The notes below the pieces were generated by a model that was not told where the DNA came from, did no database searches, and worked only from the letters and a program-made list of their open reading frames with translations. Shown in pieces: positions 51,833 to 59,961 of a stretch of DNA of 64,000 bases. Origin of the DNA: Candidatus Sulfopaludibacter sp. SbA3 (GTDB lineage: Bacteria; Pseudomonadota; Alphaproteobacteria; Caulobacterales; Hyphomonadaceae); assembly GCA_945888325.1 (NCBI GenBank), contig CAMDAC010000005.1, positions 1 through 64,000 on the forward strand. Reading direction: 5' to 3'. The first letter of the stretch is position 1. Each line of letters begins with the position of its first letter. The translations under genes were made by a program, and so were the position numbers.

Positions 51833-52693
51833 ATGAGGCAATCGGGAAAGACGTGGGCGCTCGGAGGGTTGCTGCTGGTGGCTGTTGCCTGCGCTACGCC
51901 TGCAGACCTTGCCGCGGATCCGGGGCCTGCAACAGACGTTTCGCGGTCTGCGGAACCGGAGATCAAGCGTCTCCGCACAGCGAGGCCGACGCATATCCTG
52001 TTTGTAGGCAACAGCTACCTCTATTACGGCGACAGTGTGCATAATCACGTCTCAAGAATGGTCGTCGCCGCAGGCTTGCTGGAAGAGTCTGAGCTGTCAT
52101 TCAAGTCCTCGACGATCGGCGGCGCAGCGCTTTTCGACCACAATATCGATCACCTGATTGAGCCGAAAAACCTCCGCGTGGACAGACCTTTCGAAGTCGT
52201 AGTTCTGCAGGGCGGAAGCGCCGCGCCGCTGTCGCAGGAACGGCGCCGACGTTTTGCTGAAACAGCAGCGGAATTTTCAGAGAAGATCAGGCGCAGTGGC
52301 GGCGAAACTGTCCTCTACATGACGCACGCCTATGTCGCACCGCATCCGCGACATCGTCCGGACATGATCGACGACATATCGTCTCTGTATATCGAGACGG
52401 GCAACGAGATCGGGGCGCTTGTTGTGCCGGTCGGCCTTGCCTTTGAGGAAGCTTATCGACGGAGACCAGAACTCCAGCTTCACAAGTCCTTTGATGGATC
52501 TCACCCCGATCTGCCTGGGACTTATCTTGCGGCCGCAACCGTTTTTGCGAGCCTTTACGGGATATCTCCCGTCGGCAACAGCTACGACTATTATGCGGCG
52601 ATCGATGCCGAAACGGCGCTTTTCCTGCAGACTGTAGCGCGGGATACGGTCGAATCCTTCTATGGCCAGGAACTTGCGGAAGCGCCCAAGTGA
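51833..52693 (+). CDS. SGNH/GDSL-like lipoprotein hydrolase
   Basis: A 286-residue exported protein. GGLLLVAVACATP is a lipoprotein signal with cysteine about residue 21. HILFVGNSYLYYGD (block I, GNS serine, about residues 54-67) and DGSHPDLPGTYLAA (block V, D-x-x-H) are the catalytic serine and histidine blocks of SGNH hydrolases of the DUF4886 type. It would cleave esters in the periplasm or at the cell surface. GGGAGGAAATA precedes the ATG. It is placed between the dehydrogenase and the transporter, so it may release an acid such as tartrate or malate from an ester or polymer. Confidence 0.8.
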   Translation: MRQSGKTWALGGLLLVAVACATPADLAADPGPATDVSRSAEPEIKRLRTARPTHILFVGNSYLYYGDSVHNHVSRMVVAAGLLEESELSFKSSTIGGAALFDHNIDHLIEPKNLRVDRPFEVVVLQGGSAAPLSQERRRRFAETAAEFSEKIRRSGGETVLYMTHAYVAPHPRHRPDMIDDISSLYIETGNEIGALVVPVGLAFEEAYRRRPELQLHKSFDGSHPDLPGTYLAAATVFASLYGISPVGNSYDYYAAIDAETALFLQTVARDTVESFYGQELAEAPK

Positions 52694-52772
52694 TGGAGCC
52701 GCACAAGAAGCGCTCGGTAACAGGGTGGTTGGCGCAGGTCGGTCCCGTCCTTCATAAGGGCTCAGTTCCAGG

Positions 52773-54245
52773 ATGACAGAAACAGCAGAAGACATTGCTG
52801 CCGGCGAGTCTCGGAACCTGAACCTTTTTGGCTTGATTGCCGGGATTGCCGCGTTCGCTGCCATGATGGTCTGGTTCAGGTCAGACAACCTTGAAAAGCC
52901 AGCTGAGATTGTTGCCGCCATCGGCGTCTTGATGGCGATATGGTGGGCCACAGATGCGATCCCGCTTCCGGTCACGGCGCTCGTTCCGCTCGTCGTCTTC
53001 CCGATCACAGGGGTCATGTCGTTGCCGGACAGTGCAGCGCCCTATGCCAATCCGATAATCTTTCTGTTTCTCGGCGGCTTTCTTGTCGCCCTCGCAGTGG
53101 AGCGCAGCCAGCTTCATCGCCGCGTCGCACTTCTCATTTTCAGGGCGCTCGGGCGCAGCGGGGCAGGACTCGTGGGCGGCTTCATGCTGGTCTCTGCTAT
53201 CATCAGCATGTGGATTTCGAACACCTCGACCGTTCTGATGCTCTTTCCGATCGCGACCTCGCTCGGACTCGTGGTCAGCGAGACATCTTCGCAGCTCTCT
53301 CCAAAGGAAAAGCGTGACTTCCAGATCGCTCTGCTGTTGGGCCTCGCCTATGGGGCTTCGATCGGCGGTATTGCCACGCTGGTCGGGACGCCGACTAACG
53401 CCTTCATGGTCGGCTTCCTGCAGTCTGAGTATGAGGTCGAGATACCCTTCGGCCGATGGATGCTGATAGGTTTGCCGGTAACGATCATACTGCTTCCCGT
53501 TGGGTGGCTACTTTTGACTCGCGTTTTGTTCCCGGTACGGTTCATGTCATCTGCCGAGACGAGACTGGAGTTGAAGCGTCGGCATGACGCGCTCGGATCG
53601 ATGTCCCAGGCTGAATGGCGCACGGGATTTCTTTTCACGCTACTGGTAACCGGCTGGCTTTTGCGCGAACAGATTTCCGTCTGGACGGGCTTTGATGCGC
53701 TGTCCGACACGGGTATAGCACTGGCCGCCGCCATACTTGCCTTCATCATTCCGAGCGGCACGGACCGTCAAGCACTGGTGACATGGGAAGATACCAAGCG
53801 CCTGCCGTGGGGCGTTCTCGTCCTGTTTGGCGGCGGCCTTGCACTCGCTGCAGCACTTTCCTCCTCCGGACTGACTCTTTGGCTGGGTCAACAGCTCGCT
53901 CCCCTCGGTGCAATAAATCACGTGCTCCTCGTGGTCGTCCTGACGGCGCTTGTCGTGTTCCTGACGGAGCTCACGAGTAACGTGGCGACAACAGCAACAC
54001 TTCTCCCAGTCGTCGCGGCGCTCGCTGTCGAACTCGGGATGGATCCCCTGATGTTTGTTGTGCCGGTCTCCATAGCGGCAAGTTGTGCGTTCATGCTGCC
54101 GGTCGCGACGCCGCCGAATGCGATTGTCTTCAGCACGGGCGCAGTTAGGATCTTTGATATGGTGAGGGCTGGATTTTGGCTCAACATTGTCGCGATTATC
54201 CTCATCTCGGTCATCGCCCTGTTTCTTGTCCCCGCAGTTCTTTGA
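52773..54245 (+). CDS. DASS-family (SLC13) dicarboxylate transporter
   Basis: A 490-residue polytopic symporter of the divalent anion:sodium family. The two SNT-type motifs that bind sodium and carboxylate are seen: WISNTSTVLMLFPIA (about residue 148) and LTSNVATTATLLPVVAALA (about 405), followed by PVATPPNAIVFSTGAVR. It should take up tartrate, malate or a similar acid with sodium. It ends the operon; an AGG ribosome-binding site precedes the ATG. Confidence 0.92.
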   Translation: MTETAEDIAAGESRNLNLFGLIAGIAAFAAMMVWFRSDNLEKPAEIVAAIGVLMAIWWATDAIPLPVTALVPLVVFPITGVMSLPDSAAPYANPIIFLFLGGFLVALAVERSQLHRRVALLIFRALGRSGAGLVGGFMLVSAIISMWISNTSTVLMLFPIATSLGLVVSETSSQLSPKEKRDFQIALLLGLAYGASIGGIATLVGTPTNAFMVGFLQSEYEVEIPFGRWMLIGLPVTIILLPVGWLLLTRVLFPVRFMSSAETRLELKRRHDALGSMSQAEWRTGFLFTLLVTGWLLREQISVWTGFDALSDTGIALAAAILAFIIPSGTDRQALVTWEDTKRLPWGVLVLFGGGLALAAALSSSGLTLWLGQQLAPLGAINHVLLVVVLTALVVFLTELTSNVATTATLLPVVAALAVELGMDPLMFVVPVSIAASCAFMLPVATPPNAIVFSTGAVRIFDMVRAGFWLNIVAIILISVIALFLVPAVL

Positions 54246-54374
54246 GAGGGTGATGCCAGAGTGACCTGAGCCCCAACAGGTCCCCCATTTCAGTGGAGGA
54301 TTTGCCGATTATCAGCTGTTCGACGGCAAGCGGCCTATGACCGTTTCCGGCGAAAACTTGCCGGTCGCCTGCTC

Positions 54375-55673
54375 CTACAATCTCGCCAGCCACGGCTCCA
54401 GATGCTCCTCCTGCGCGATCAGCGCCAGGCCGTTGGCAATCGACACGAACTGGTCGCCTGTCTCCACCTTTCCCGCGCCAAAGCGGTCCTCGAAACTGCG
54501 GCGCAGCGCTGGCACGTAAGACGTGCCGCCGGTGAGGAACACGCGGTCGATGCCCGCCTCGCCAAGGTTTGCGCGCCGCAGCGCTTCGCTCACCGTCGCC
54601 TGGATCGCGCGCACGTCCTCGCCGATCCAGCCCTCGAACTCGGCGCGCGCAATCGTCCGATGCAGCTTTAGCCGCCCGGCTTCCAGATCGAACCGCGCGT
54701 CCTCCGCATGCGACAGCGCCGTCTTCAGCTGCGCCACCGCGCGGTAAAGTAGGTAGGTCGCGTCCGCATCGAGGAAGGCGATGAACGCCTCGATCAGGCG
54801 CGGATCATCCGCCATGTTCGCGAGCTTCACGAGGTCGGCATAATCCTTCGTGTGCCGCATGATCGAAAGCTGGTTCCATTGCGCAAACCGGCTGTAGAAG
54901 GCGGCCGGCACGGGCAACGTCTTGCCGTCGCTCTTGAACGTGCTGCCCTTGCCCAGCAGCGGCGAGACGACATGGTCGATGATCTTCTGGTCGAACGCGT
55001 CGCCCGCAATCCCGATGCCCGCATGCGAGAGGGCCTGCGCGCGCACTTTGCCCGCACGCGGATCAAACCGCAGGATCGAGAAGTCGCTCGTCCCCCCGCC
55101 GAAATCCGCCACCAGGATCGTCGCGGGTTCGCTGAGCCGCTGCGCATAGAAGAACGCCGCCGCCACCGGCTCGTAGACGTGATGGATGGTCTCGAAGCCG
55201 AGCCGCTTCAGCGCCGTCTCGTAGCGTTCTTGCGCCAGTTTCTCATCCGGCTGCGCGCCCGCAAACTGCACGGGCCGCCCCATCACGACTTGGCGGGGCC
55301 AGTCCGCGCCAGAGCGTTCCGACAGGCGCCGCAGGTAGGCCGCCAGCAGGTCCTCGAAATACCAGTTCTTGTTGTGGATCACGGTCGAGGAAAACAGCGG
55401 GCTCGCCGCGAAGGTCTTGAACGACTGGATGAACCGGCAATCCCCGCCGAGTTCCAGGAACTGGTCGATCGCCCAGGGCCCGATCTCCATCATGGCGCGC
55501 GCGCCGCCCCGGTCCTCATCCTTCCAGAAGCAGAGGACCGAGCGGCACGCCTCGAACGCCGCATTGTCATGCCGGAAACTCATCGCCTGCGTTGAGCCAT
55601 CCGCTTCGGCGAGCACAGCAACGCTGTTGGTCGTGCCGAAGTCCAGGCCGAGCGTGGGGGCAGCTTGTGTCAT
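54375..55673 (-). CDS. Hsp70-family ATPase without substrate-binding domain (YegD-like)
   Basis: A 432-residue protein with the Hsp70/actin nucleotide-binding fold only. Phosphate 1 motif LGLDFGTTNSVAVL, phosphate 2 VADFGGGTSDFSIL and adenosine motif VFLTGGTSYVPALRRSFEDRFG are intact, and YEPVAAAFFYAQ is the connect 1 segment. It lacks the C-terminal peptide-binding domain of DnaK, as does E. coli YegD. The role is not known. It is GC-rich like the backbone and ends 129 bases from the island transporter gene, tail-to-tail. Confidence 0.88.
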   Translation of the reverse strand: MTQAAPTLGLDFGTTNSVAVLAEADGSTQAMSFRHDNAAFEACRSVLCFWKDEDRGGARAMMEIGPWAIDQFLELGGDCRFIQSFKTFAASPLFSSTVIHNKNWYFEDLLAAYLRRLSERSGADWPRQVVMGRPVQFAGAQPDEKLAQERYETALKRLGFETIHHVYEPVAAAFFYAQRLSEPATILVADFGGGTSDFSILRFDPRAGKVRAQALSHAGIGIAGDAFDQKIIDHVVSPLLGKGSTFKSDGKTLPVPAAFYSRFAQWNQLSIMRHTKDYADLVKLANMADDPRLIEAFIAFLDADATYLLYRAVAQLKTALSHAEDARFDLEAGRLKLHRTIARAEFEGWIGEDVRAIQATVSEALRRANLGEAGIDRVFLTGGTSYVPALRRSFEDRFGAGKVETGDQFVSIANGLALIAQEEHLEPWLARL

Positions 55674-55780
55674 CGCGGGCTCTTGTGCTGCGGCAAAGGG
55701 CAGGCGAACTAGCAGCTAGGCGGGCCCGCAATCAATCCCGCGTTTCTGTCCCCGCCACTTTTCTTCGTTGCTGCACGCCG

Positions 55781-56257
55781 ATGGTCCAGATTACGCGTCC
55801 CTTGAGGCCGGCCGATGCGCCCGCCGCCGCTGCCCTTCATGCAATGGGCTTTGCCGATGCCTGGAGCGAAGCCGCATTTGCCAGCCAGATCGCAGACCCC
55901 GCGACCCTCTCCTTTGCCCATTTCGAAGAGCGCGATCTGGTGGCTTTCGCGCTGGTGCGGGTGGTTGCCGGCGAGGCAGACATCCTGACGGTCGCAACCC
56001 ATCCGGCGCGCCGGGGGCAGGGCCTCGCCTTTGCCCTTCTGACCGTCCTCATGCATTGGCTTGTCGATGACCGCGTCTCCCGCATCACCCTCGATGTCGC
56101 CGAAGACAACACGTCTGCCCGCCGCCTCTACGACCGCCTCGGCTTCACCCTCGATGGCCGCCGCAAGGGCTACTACACGGCGGGCCGCGCCGCGCCCGTG
56201 GACGCGCTGCTGATGTCGCGCCCGCTTACACAACAAAATCCGCCCTTCCCGAAGTAA
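55781..56257 (+). CDS. rimI: Ribosomal-protein-S18-alanine N-acetyltransferase RimI
   Basis: A 158-residue GNAT protein. VATHPARRGQGLAFALLTVLM holds the acetyl-CoA-binding R/Q-x-x-G-x-G/A motif, and DVAEDNTSARRLYDRLGFTLDGRRKGYY is the RimI signature. It acetylates the N-terminus of S18 and perhaps other proteins. The start at MVQITRPLRP is set by the family; there is no clear ribosome-binding site. It is normally near tsaB and fur in this class. Confidence 0.88.
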   Translation: MVQITRPLRPADAPAAAALHAMGFADAWSEAAFASQIADPATLSFAHFEERDLVAFALVRVVAGEADILTVATHPARRGQGLAFALLTVLMHWLVDDRVSRITLDVAEDNTSARRLYDRLGFTLDGRRKGYYTAGRAAPVDALLMSRPLTQQNPPFPK

Positions 56258-56728
56258 AATCCGCAACCGCCTCAAGCGCTTGAGAGTTTTCGCCGCAAAC
56301 CTTGCGCCACACCCCTCTGCGCGGGGCTATACTCAGCCTCACCCCCGCACCCCGGCAATCCGTAGGTCGGATAGAGGCCAAAGGCCGAAATCCGACACCC
56401 CCGAGAGCCAGCGATACGGACTCGATACCAAGTGATAAAAAATGAAAATCAATGAGAAAAACTCGGCACGGGGAATACAAAGCCTGAGACAGGATGAGGC
56501 TGACTGACGAGGCAAAGTGAGCACTTGCGCCTACAGAAAACAGGGCTGCGGAATAATAAAACCCATCCCCGTCAAACCGTTATGAAATCCGCCCCCGACC
56601 CTTGCGCAACACCTCCGCCCACGGACCAATGGAAAACAGGTCCAAAAGACCCTCAATTCTCATCACCGAGAGCAGTAGCCACAATCGGGCACCGGCCTAT
56701 AGTTCCACCCACGCAAAGGGAGACCCAC
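56258..56728. other. Intergenic region before the dienelactone hydrolase gene
   Basis: This 471-base stretch holds a hairpin repeat (listed separately) and an AT-rich patch (56430-56465) that could contain a promoter. Open frames on both strands here have no coding bias or ribosome-binding site. No RNA gene is recognised. Confidence 0.5.
56366..56396. repeat. GGCC-AAA-GGCC hairpin repeat
   Basis: GTCGGAT at 56366-56372 pairs with ATCCGAC at 56390-56396, and GGCC with GGCC at 56376-56386 around AAA. The same kind of core (GGCC-GAA-GGCC) occurs in each arm of the 34-bp repeat at 8920-9003, although the outer arms differ. Confidence 0.65.
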
Positions 56729-57616
56729 ATGGCCGACACCGAACAGAAGATCGACGTCCCACCGGAAGTCTTCAAACTCTACGACGCCTATTGCCATGGC
56801 GACCTCTCCCGCCGCGCCTTCTTCTCGAAGCTCTCGACCTACGCCGTCGGCGGCCTCACGGTCTCGATGCTCGCCGCCTGCGTGATGCCGGACTATGGCC
56901 GCGCCCAGACCGCCGAAGGCGAGCCGGGCCTGATCGAGGAAACTGCGATCTACCCATCCCCGAACGGCGCCGGCGAAATGTCGGGCTACCTCGTCCGCCC
57001 GGCAAAAACCAAGGGCAAGCTCGCAGGCATCATCGTCGTGCACGAGAATCGCGGCCTCAATCCGCACATCCGCGATGTCACCCGCCGCGCCGCCAAAGCC
57101 GGCTACGTCGCCTTCGCGCCGGACGCATTGCACCCCCTCGGCGGCTATCCCGGCAATGATGATGCCGGCCGCGAACTGCAGGCCAAACGCACCCCCGCCG
57201 AAATGTATGCCGACTTCGCTGCCGCCGCCGAATTCCTGCGCGACCATGACGCCACCAACGGCAAGATTGCCTGCACCGGATTCTGCTTCGGCGGCGCCAT
57301 CACCAACCAGATGGCGGTGAACCTGCCCTGGCTGAAAGCTTCCGTGCCCTATTATGGCGGCTGGCCCACCGCCGAGGACGCCGCCAAGGTCGAGGTCCCG
57401 CTGCAGATCCACCTCGCCAGCGAAGACGAGCGCGTCAACGCTGGCTGGCCGACCTACGAAGCCGCCCTGCAAGCTGCCGGCAAGGCCTATGAGGTCCACT
57501 GGTACGAAGGCGCCCAGCACGGCTTCCACAATGACACGACGCCCCGCTACAACCCCGAAGCCGCCGCCCTCGCCTGGAGCCGCACGCTGGACTTCTTCGC
57601 GAAACACCTCGCCTAG
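56729..57616 (+). CDS. Dienelactone hydrolase family protein, Tat-exported
   Basis: A 295-residue alpha/beta-hydrolase. SRRAFFSKLSTYAVGGLTVS (residues 27-46) is a twin-arginine signal, followed by LAAC, a possible lipobox. The nucleophile is cysteine in GFCFGG, the histidine is in GAQHGFHND, and the acidic residue is in ASEDERV, matching the Cys-Asp-His triad of dienelactone hydrolases. The start after AAAGGGAGACCC fits. The N-terminal extension before the signal is usual for this group, which works on lactone or ester substrates in the periplasm. Confidence 0.9.
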   Translation: MADTEQKIDVPPEVFKLYDAYCHGDLSRRAFFSKLSTYAVGGLTVSMLAACVMPDYGRAQTAEGEPGLIEETAIYPSPNGAGEMSGYLVRPAKTKGKLAGIIVVHENRGLNPHIRDVTRRAAKAGYVAFAPDALHPLGGYPGNDDAGRELQAKRTPAEMYADFAAAAEFLRDHDATNGKIACTGFCFGGAITNQMAVNLPWLKASVPYYGGWPTAEDAAKVEVPLQIHLASEDERVNAGWPTYEAALQAAGKAYEVHWYEGAQHGFHNDTTPRYNPEAAALAWSRTLDFFAKHLA

Positions 57617-57623
57617 ACGGCCT

Positions 57624-58208
57624 ATGGACAAGCCGGGGAACATGTCTGATGTTCCCCGAATGTTCAGCGCGGCCACCGCCTTGGACACACCCGCCGGCGC
57701 CTGCGGCCTCGCCTGGTCTGGCGCAGGCCTGACGCGCGTGCGCCCGTTCGAGGACGGCCTGGCCTGCGCCGCCGCGCGCGTATCGAAGCAGGGCGCGGTC
57801 CTCGTCCCCGGACCCGAAGTACCGCCCCACATCGCAGCCGTGATCGCCGCGCTCCGGGCCTTCCTCTCCGGCGTGCCTACCGCCTTCGACGACGTGACGC
57901 TCGACTTCAGCGGCCTCTCGGATTTCGAAGCCGCGCTCTACGGCGCCTTGCGCGCTGTCCCTTGGGGCTAGACGGTCTCCTATGGCGACCTCGCCCGCCA
58001 AATAGGGGAGGGCAACGGCGCCGCCCGCGCCGTCGGCGTCGCGATGGGCCGCAATCCCTGGCCACTGATCGTGCCCTGCCACCGTGTGCTCACCTCCGAT
58101 GGCAAGCTCGGCGGATTCTCCGCCCCTGGCGGCGGGCGCACAAAATCTGCGCTCCTCGCGCGCGAAGGTGTCCACCTGGACGGCGGTCAGCTCGCCCTGT
58201 TCGACTGA
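57624..58208 (+). pseudogene. ogt: Methylated-DNA-protein-cysteine methyltransferase (ogt) with one in-frame amber codon
   Basis: The frame encodes an Ogt protein of about 194 residues, broken only by TAG at 57969-57971 (codon 116). Upstream is TPAGACGLAWSGAGLTRV and ALYGALRAVPWG; downstream reading in the same frame gives [20 protein letters not shown] and the active site IVPCHRVL with C152. The stop replaces the residue after VPWG, where the family has E, Q or K, so a single GAG or CAG to TAG change explains it. The C-terminal part holds the reactive cysteine, so the truncated protein would be dead unless TAG is read through. A start at 57660 is also possible. Confidence 0.9.
57634..57658. 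other. Perfect 10-bp palindrome at the start of ogt
   Basis: CGGGGAACAT at 57634-57643 and ATGTTCCCCG at 57649-57658 flank a five-base loop. It lies between the two possible ogt start codons, so it could be the end hairpin of the hydrolase transcript or an operator. It does not match the alphaproteobacterial LexA box GTTC-N7-GTTC. Confidence 0.55.
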
Positions 58209-58269
58209 GCCCCCAAGCCGCGCGCCGCCAATCTGGACATTCCGGGCGCAGGGAGGCAAAAGGGCCGCC

Positions 58270-58683
58270 ATGGACCGTTTGGAAAAACTCTGTATCGAAA
58301 AAGGCCTCCGGATGACTGAGCCCCGGCGCATCATTGCGCGGGTCCTGTCGAGCTCGGATGACCACCCGGACGCCGAGGAACTGCACCGCCGCGCCAACTC
58401 GCTCGACGGTTCGATCTCGCTGGCCACCGTCTACCGGACCGTGAAGCTGTTCGAGGACGCCGGCATCATCCAGACGCACGCCTTCCGCGATGGCCGCGCG
58501 CGCTACGAGGAAGTGCCCGAAGAGCACCACGACCACCTGATCAATGTGAAGACCGGGGCCGTCGTCGAGTTCCACTCGGAAGAGATCGAGAAGCTGCAGG
58601 AGGAAATCGCCCTCAAGCTCGGCTTCCGCCTCGTCGATCACCGTCTCGAACTCTACGGCATCCCCATCAAGGACGGGGAGTGA
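58270..58683 (+). CDS. fur: Fur-family metal-responsive repressor
   Basis: A 137-residue Fur-family protein. The winged-helix region includes RMTEPRRIIARVLSSSDDHPDAEELHRRAN and ISLATVYRTVKLFEDAGII; metal ligands are in EEHHDHLINVKTG and RLVDHRLELYG. The usual CxxC zinc pairs of the E. coli protein are absent, as in alphaproteobacterial Fur/Mur. It should control iron (or manganese) uptake genes. It comes soon after ogt, and its normal partners rimI and tsaB lie to the left. Confidence 0.93.
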   Translation: MDRLEKLCIEKGLRMTEPRRIIARVLSSSDDHPDAEELHRRANSLDGSISLATVYRTVKLFEDAGIIQTHAFRDGRARYEEVPEEHHDHLINVKTGAVVEFHSEEIEKLQEEIALKLGFRLVDHRLELYGIPIKDGE

Positions 58684-58695
58684 TCCCCTTCGGCC

Positions 58696-59835
58696 TTACT
58701 CCGCCAGTACGACCTTGAAGATGCCGTCGAAATCCTTGTTGGCAACATAGAGATACCCGTCGGGGCCCTGCACCACATCGCGGAAGGACTGATTGGCTTC
58801 GCGCAGCAGGTCTTCCTTGCCGATCACCTTGCCGCCTTCCAGATCGATCCGTACAAGTACGAGTCCGCTCGGCCCGTTCATGCCGCCGACGAACAGGTCG
58901 CCCTTCCAGCCCGGATAGACATCGCTGGTGAGCATGGTCAGGCCCGACGGCGCAATCGACGGCACCCAGTAGGTCTCCGGCGGCGTGATGCCTTCGGCCT
59001 CTGTCTTGTCGGAAATGACGGTGCCATCATAGTCGACACCATAAGTCACTTTCGGCCAGCCATAATTGGCGCCCTTGGTGATGATGTTGAGTTCGTCGCC
59101 GCCCTTCGGGCCATGCTCGGTCTCCCAGAGCGTACCGGACACCGTGTCGAAATACAGACCCTGCAGGTTGCGGTGGCCATAGGACCAGACCGCCGGGTTG
59201 CCGGCCGTGCCGTCCGCAAACGGATTGTCCGCCGGGATAGAGCCGTCCGGATTGATCCGCACGATCTTGCCCAGCACCTTAGTCGGGTCCTGCGCCAGTT
59301 CCTTGTACTTGTAGGCCTCGCCCACCGTGATGAAGAGCGTGCCGTCATTGCCGAAGGCGAGGCGCGAGCCGTAATGGTAGGTCGTGTCGCGCGTATCGGC
59401 GCGGAAAATCTCCTCGACAGACTCGATCGCCGTGTTCGTCTCGTTGAGCCGTCCGCGCACCACAGCGGTGGCGTTCGCTTCCGGCGTACCAGACGACAGC
59501 GCGACATAGACCAGCCGGTTCGCCGCAAAGTCCGGGTCCAGCGCAAGGCCGAGATATCCGGCCTGGTCCTGCGTCAGGGCAGGGGGCAATCCGGTCACCG
59601 GCGCCGACGCGGCGGCGCCCGGCGCGAGATATTTCAGACCGCCTTCTTTCTCCGTGAACAGCAGGCTGCCATCGGCGAGGAACACCATGCCCCAGGGCTG
59701 CTCGGCCGCCACCAACGGCTCGAGCTTCACTTTCGTGTCGCTGACCGCGAGGGGCGCCGATGGCTCCACCGGTTCGGAGCAGGCGGCGAGCGCGGCAATG
59801 ACAGCAAGGGCAGGCAGGCGGGCAAGGGTATTCAT
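58696..59835 (-). CDS. PQQ-dependent sugar (aldose/sorbosone-type) dehydrogenase lipoprotein
   Basis: A 379-residue six-bladed propeller enzyme of the glucose/sorbosone dehydrogenase (YliI-like) family. The signal ALAVIAALAACSEP has a lipobox. LLFTEKEGGLKYL, GYLGLALDPDFA, VWSYGHRNLQGLYF, WETEHGPKGGDELN and GDLFVGGMNG are family segments that line the PQQ site. It would oxidise aldoses in the periplasm and pass electrons to the respiratory chain. No pqq genes are present in the window. It is convergent with fur. Confidence 0.88.
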   Translation of the reverse strand: MNTLARLPALAVIAALAACSEPVEPSAPLAVSDTKVKLEPLVAAEQPWGMVFLADGSLLFTEKEGGLKYLAPGAAASAPVTGLPPALTQDQAGYLGLALDPDFAANRLVYVALSSGTPEANATAVVRGRLNETNTAIESVEEIFRADTRDTTYHYGSRLAFGNDGTLFITVGEAYKYKELAQDPTKVLGKIVRINPDGSIPADNPFADGTAGNPAVWSYGHRNLQGLYFDTVSGTLWETEHGPKGGDELNIITKGANYGWPKVTYGVDYDGTVISDKTEAEGITPPETYWVPSIAPSGLTMLTSDVYPGWKGDLFVGGMNGPSGLVLVRIDLEGGKVIGKEDLLREANQSFRDVVQGPDGYLYVANKDFDGIFKVVLAE

Positions 59836-59904
59836 GGCGCGGGCTCCGGGCAGTGTCGTGGAAGTTGCCTGCAGGCATAAAAGGTTCCGCGCCGCCGCGC
59901 CAAT

Positions 59905-59934
59905 GAAAAAGGGGCGGCCCCGAAAGGCCGCCCC
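59905..59934 (-). terminator. Rho-independent terminator of the second TonB receptor gene
   Basis: A 9-bp stem, GGGGCGGCC at 59911-59919 with GGCCGCCCC at 59926-59934, has the loop CCGAAA. On the minus strand it is followed by a T-run (the + strand reads GAAAAA just before it), 28 bases past the receptor stop. Confidence 0.88.
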
Positions 59935-59961
59935 TCGATCAGGTTACGCCTGAGGCGTCTG

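Noticed and set aside
54211-54393. Minus-strand 60-codon frame with SSTEMGDLLGLRSLWHHPL, possible insertion-sequence remnant at the island's right edge
   Set aside because: It cannot be assigned to any transposase, has no terminal repeats and overlaps the ends of two good genes. It remains only a weak hint of a junction.
57649-57655. LexA/SOS box in front of ogt
   Set aside because: The palindrome contains GAAC and GTTC, but with nine bases between, and it does not fit the alphaproteobacterial direct-repeat box GTTC-N7-GTTC.
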